From Arcobacter siniprincipis (GTDB lineage: Bacteria; Campylobacterota; Campylobacteria; Campylobacterales; Arcobacteraceae), in NCBI RefSeq assembly GCF_048571125.1, contig NZ_CP182343.1, forward strand, positions 1,302,001-1,366,000: DNA of 64,000 bases, written 5' to 3'. The notes beneath the pieces are model-generated. The model worked only from the letters and a program-made list of their open reading frames with translations, was not told the origin of the DNA and did no database searches. A program made the translations under genes and the position numbers. The stretch's first letter is position 1; the number at the start of each line of letters is the position of its first letter. Positions 61,028 to 64,000 of this stretch are shown piece by piece.

Positions 61028-61918
61028 ATGCAGCACACAAAAGGTAATATTTTAGGTTTATTAACAATATTTTTATGGTCAACACTAGCACTTTTTACAG
61101 TATATTCTGGAAACATTCCTCCCTTTCAACTTTTAAGTATCTCTTTTTTTATTGCGTCACTTATTGGAGTCTTGATGTTAAAAAAGCAAAAAAGAAGTTT
61201 CGCAAGTTTGAAAACTATTCCTCTTAAAGCATATATAATAGGAGTTAGTGGATTATTTGGGTATCACTTTTTTTATTTTTTAGCAATAAAAAATGCTCCT
61301 GCTGTTGAAGCAAACTTGTTAAATTATTTATGGCCTTTACTTATTGTTCTTTTTTCAGCTTTTTTACCAAATGAAAAGTTAAAGTGGTTTCATATTGTTG
61401 GTACTATTTTAGCTCTGATTGGGGCTTTTTTATTAGTATTAAAAGATGGAAGTTTAGAATTTGATTCAAAATATACTTTAGGCTATCTTTTTGCACTTGC
61501 TGCTGCACTTATTTGGTCAAGTTATTCTGTTATATCAAAAACATTGACCCATGTTCCAACCTTCGCAGTGACAGGTTTTTGTATAATAACTGCCATACTC
61601 TCTTTTATAGCACACTTAATTTTTGAACAGAGTATAACTCCTTCATTTACGGAGCTTTTGGCCGCTATCATGTTAGGGATAGGACCTGTTGGTGGAGCCT
61701 TTTATCTGTGGGATTTTGCACTTAAAAATGGTGATATAAAGATACTAGGCTCACTTGCATATTTAGCACCACTTTTATCAACATTGATTTTAGTACTAGT
61801 TGGAGTATCTAAAATGACAACATCAATTGCATTAGCTTGTTTATTTATAGTTTTAGGCTCAATTATTAGTTCAAAGCAGTATTTAAAAACAATAATAAAT
61901 CTGCTTTTTAAGTCTTGA
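61028..61918 (+). CDS. DMT-superfamily transporter (EamA family)
   Basis: 296 residues, ten membrane helices in two EamA repeats: GLLTIFLWSTLALFTVYSGN, NAPAVEANLLNYLWPLLIVLFSAFLPNE, and the second repeat LGYLFALAAALIWSSYSVISK with LAYLAPLLSTLIL. Such proteins export amino acids, metabolites or aromatic compounds. ATG at 61028 has GAGGGA upstream. Overlaps the convergent thioesterase gene by 11 bases. Confidence 0.9.
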   Translation: MQHTKGNILGLLTIFLWSTLALFTVYSGNIPPFQLLSISFFIASLIGVLMLKKQKRSFASLKTIPLKAYIIGVSGLFGYHFFYFLAIKNAPAVEANLLNYLWPLLIVLFSAFLPNEKLKWFHIVGTILALIGAFLLVLKDGSLEFDSKYTLGYLFALAAALIWSSYSVISKTLTHVPTFAVTGFCIITAILSFIAHLIFEQSITPSFTELLAAIMLGIGPVGGAFYLWDFALKNGDIKILGSLAYLAPLLSTLILVLVGVSKMTTSIALACLFIVLGSIISSKQYLKTIINLLFKS

Positions 61919-62351
61919 TAACATAGACTCCATAAAAGTCAACGCAGACTTTATCATTTTCTATGATTTGAGAATGTATTTTTATTGAAGCACTATTTTT
62001 TGTATTTATTTTTGATAGTAAAGTATTTTGTTCTTCTTCATTTGGAATTAAAGTATGACAAATAATATCTTTTGTAACTGGTCTTATAAATTTTGTTTCA
62101 TTTTTAAATATGACTATACTTGGGTTTTCTAAATTAAATTTTTTTGATAAATAATATGCCATACACCAAGATGAAATAATAGTTATACTATTTAAACTTC
62201 CTCCAAAAGCTGTACCTTTATCATTTACATTAATATCAAGGGGAGCTGTTGTGATAAGTTGCGTTTCATTTAAATCTTTCAACTCCAATTTCATAAGTTT
62301 TGTCATTGGTATTTGTGTATGTATTTTATTCTCTATCTCTTTTATAATCAT
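61908..62351 (-). CDS. YiiD C-terminal-type thioesterase
   Basis: 147 residues with a hotdog fold: TAPLDINVNDKGTAFGGSLNSITIISSWCMAYYL is the YiiD_C signature (split), followed by NETKFIRPVTKDI and DVYGVYVI-type end (FYGVYV). Expected to hydrolyse acyl-thioesters. Two bases downstream of the acyltransferase/hydrolase gene, so a role in lipid metabolism is likely. Confidence 0.88.
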   Translation of the reverse strand: MIIKEIENKIHTQIPMTKLMKLELKDLNETQLITTAPLDINVNDKGTAFGGSLNSITIISSWCMAYYLSKKFNLENPSIVIFKNETKFIRPVTKDIICHTLIPNEEEQNTLLSKINTKNSASIKIHSQIIENDKVCVDFYGVYVIKT

Positions 62352-62353
62352 TA

Positions 62354-64000
62354 TTACTCTTCTATTTTTTTTATAAATTTATAAATCTCATCATATAACT
62401 CTTTTGTATTATCGCCTTTAATAATAACATGATTTTTTCGCTCTAAAATAACCAAATCTTTTTCTTTGGATTTTATTTTTTCAAATATCTCATAAGCAGA
62501 TGCTGGATTTACAACTGGATCATTTTTTCCTTGAATTATTAAAATAGGGCTTTGTATATTTTTAAGATTTTCTCTTGTTTTTACCATTAATTTACTTAAT
62601 TGTTCTATGGCTTTGATATAAAATTTATCATAATTTATATCTGGATTTTCAGCGTGATTATCTATATACTCTTTTGCATAACTATTCGCATGTACACTAT
62701 TTACTAAATCATTCCAAAAAGAGACCGCTGGAAGTAGAGTTTTAACTCGTATATCATTTAAATGTAAAGCTGTATTTATACAAATAATTCCAGCAAATTC
62801 CATATAACATTTTTTTGTACTAAGAAGAGAAAGAAGTCCTCCTGTTGAAAATCCAATAATAATAATTCTTTTGTGTTTTAATGTAGCAATTATAATTGCC
62901 CTTGAAAGGGATAAATACCAATCTTTCCATGTAGTATTTTGCAAATCTTCTGGAACAGTTCCATGCCCTTTTAATCTTGGAGAGTAGACGTTTATCTCTT
63001 TACTTCTAATAAACTTGCTTAATTGTTCTACTTCTTTTGGAGAGGAAGAAAAACCATGCAAAGTTATAACACAAACATCTGAAACAGCATGATTATAATA
63101 TCTTGGACTTCCTATTTCTTTATCTTTTATATTTGTATAATCTTTAAATTTTTCATAATCAGATTCAAATTCATAATGCTCCTCTTTCTCTAAAGTATCA
63201 AGAAGCAGTCTGTCTATCTCTTCTTTTTCTTTTAAAACTAAGTTTTTTGCTAAAATATTTAGTTTATCTATTATTAGTACTTCATTTAAAATAACATGAA
63301 GTATATTTTTAAGACGAATTGTATGGTGAGTATAACTATTTAAAAGAGCATCTTTATTTAAAAAATAGTTAACTTTGTCCTCTAAAATTATGTTGTCTTT
63401 TAGAGCAATTTTTAAAATATTTTCAAAGGGAAGAAACTCTTCATAGGAAATGAGGTTTATAATATTACTTTCTTGTTCAATATTATAAGAAAATAAGTTT
63501 TCTTTAAGTTGATTCCATAGAAGGTAAATCATTCTTTTTAAATGGTTTTTATTGATTGATTTTTTAGGATATAAAAAAATAATAAGTACAAATATATGGT
63601 CAAAATTTATATTTAAATTTTTATAAATATTATCCATAAAACGATGTGTTAGCTCATATCTATATTTATTTATTATATTATTGTGATTCTTCTCTTTTTT
63701 ATAAATATCTTCCAAAATATCTTGGGTGCGAATTGGTTTTAGAATTTGAATTGTGATTTTAGAATTTAAAACAATATTTGATTCTATTTCTAACTCTTCT
63801 AAAAAGTGTTCTCCAATATTATCCATAAATTTGGAAACCATATCAAGTAAAAAGTTTTTTCCAGTGCGAAGATTTGAATAAGAGATATTAATAGGTACAA
63901 TCATTGTCTCTTGTTCTTTTATATCTTTACACTCATGTATGAAATATTTGTGTTGAAATTTTTTGAAGTCTTTTATTTTTCTAGTAAAATAATCATTTCT
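62354..64000 (-). CDS. Alpha/beta hydrolase with probable N-terminal acyltransferase part, 5' end beyond window edge
   Basis: The frame is open from 62354 to the right edge with no stop, so the ATG at 63904 is internal. The C-terminal 270 residues are an alpha/beta hydrolase: VITLHGFSSSPKEVEQLSKF (oxyanion HGF), nucleophile Ser in IIIGFSTGGLLSLLS, SPILIIQGKNDPVVNP (Asp), and KNHVI (His), as in carboxylesterases and monoacylglycerol lipases. The visible N-terminal part (MIVPINISYSNLRTG, EELEIESNIVLNSKITI) resembles the C-terminal half of PlsB/PlsC-type acyltransferases. I infer a fusion of a lysophospholipid acyltransferase and a hydrolase; only the hydrolase is certain. Followed by the YiiD-type thioesterase. 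Confidence 0.75.
   Translation of the reverse strand, partial: RNDYFTRKIKDFKKFQHKYFIHECKDIKEQETMIVPINISYSNLRTGKNFLLDMVSKFMDNIGEHFLEELEIESNIVLNSKITIQILKPIRTQDILEDIYKKEKNHNNIINKYRYELTHRFMDNIYKNLNINFDHIFVLIIFLYPKKSINKNHLKRMIYLLWNQLKENLFSYNIEQESNIINLISYEEFLPFENILKIALKDNIILEDKVNYFLNKDALLNSYTHHTIRLKNILHVILNEVLIIDKLNILAKNLVLKEKEEIDRLLLDTLEKEEHYEFESDYEKFKDYTNIKDKEIGSPRYYNHAVSDVCVITLHGFSSSPKEVEQLSKFIRSKEINVYSPRLKGHGTVPEDLQNTTWKDWYLSLSRAIIIATLKHKRIIIIGFSTGGLLSLLSTKKCYMEFAGIICINTALHLNDIRVKTLLPAVSFWNDLVNSVHANSYAKEYIDNHAENPDINYDKFYIKAIEQLSKLMVKTRENLKNIQSPILIIQGKNDPVVNPASAYEIFEKIKSKEKDLVILERKNHVIIKGDNTKELYDEIYKFIKKIEE

Noticed and set aside
1..64000. CRISPR array, tRNA or rRNA genes
   Set aside because: No regularly spaced repeats and no tRNA-like or rRNA-like sequence were seen in the gaps.

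Overview
The window is very AT-rich and densely coded. Its gene content points to the Arcobacter group of the Campylobacterota. The best marker is a voltage-gated sodium channel at 26107-26910 that reads almost residue for residue like NavAb of Arcobacter butzleri. TRAP transporters, sCache histidine kinases, periplasmic thiol enzymes and several TTG starts fit the same group. No rRNA, tRNA, CRISPR array, transposase or integrase was seen.

Layout. 1-1.2 kb: an alarmone-synthetase-domain gene cut by the left edge, followed by a terminator and a decayed stretch. 1.5-3.7 kb: TauE-type exporter, LysR regulator, GNAT acetyltransferase. 3.7-8.8 kb: a minus-strand efflux operon (marR, outer-membrane lipoprotein, FUSC pump, DUF1656, HlyD adaptor) with a perfect 26-bp palindrome in front. 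8.9-11.7 kb: a TAXI-type TRAP transporter. 11.8-14.3 kb: two diverged paralogous unknown genes, hairpins, a hypothetical gene and a LOG-family gene. 14.3-22.8 kb: a divergent pxpA paralog, a small membrane protein, an sCache kinase with its response regulator, a DctPQM TRAP transporter and pxpABC. This looks like one sensing, uptake and hydrolysis unit for 5-oxoproline or a related compound, and matching tandem direct repeats stand before both the kinase and dctP. 22.8-28.7 kb: DedA, DbpA helicase, a degenerate GGDEF protein, a parvulin, the NavAb-like channel, and an HD phosphohydrolase that seems to lack a normal start codon. 28.8-31.8 kb: a 38-residue Cys-rich protein, then 105-bp near-perfect direct repeats flanking a small ridA/arsR segment at the 3' end of a PhoH-like gene. 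31.9-35.7 kb: RraA family, cold-shock protein, methyltransferase, thiol enzymes, pentapeptide-repeat protein.

35.8-44.2 kb is the most unusual block. It holds a small ABM-fold protein resembling LsrG in fold, a class II aldolase, a Pot-type ABC transporter followed by a glycerophosphodiester phosphodiesterase with an internal G8 tract, an autoinducer-2 kinase (LsrK) very like the enterobacterial enzyme, and a cupin. It lacks the classical Lsr transporter, lsrR and lsrF, so it may be an alternative route for taking up and processing AI-2 or a related sugar.

44.2-64 kb: a K+ channel, envelope and redox genes (MltB, DsbB/TlpA pair, M23 and M48 peptidases), an orphan sCache-PAS histidine kinase, an MsbA-like exporter, a HAD phosphatase, YebC, an EamA transporter, a YiiD-type thioesterase, and an alpha/beta hydrolase whose frame stays open through the right edge and is probably fused to an acyltransferase domain. 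Convergent gene ends often overlap by a few bases.

Functions come from motifs and remembered family sequences; no search was run.
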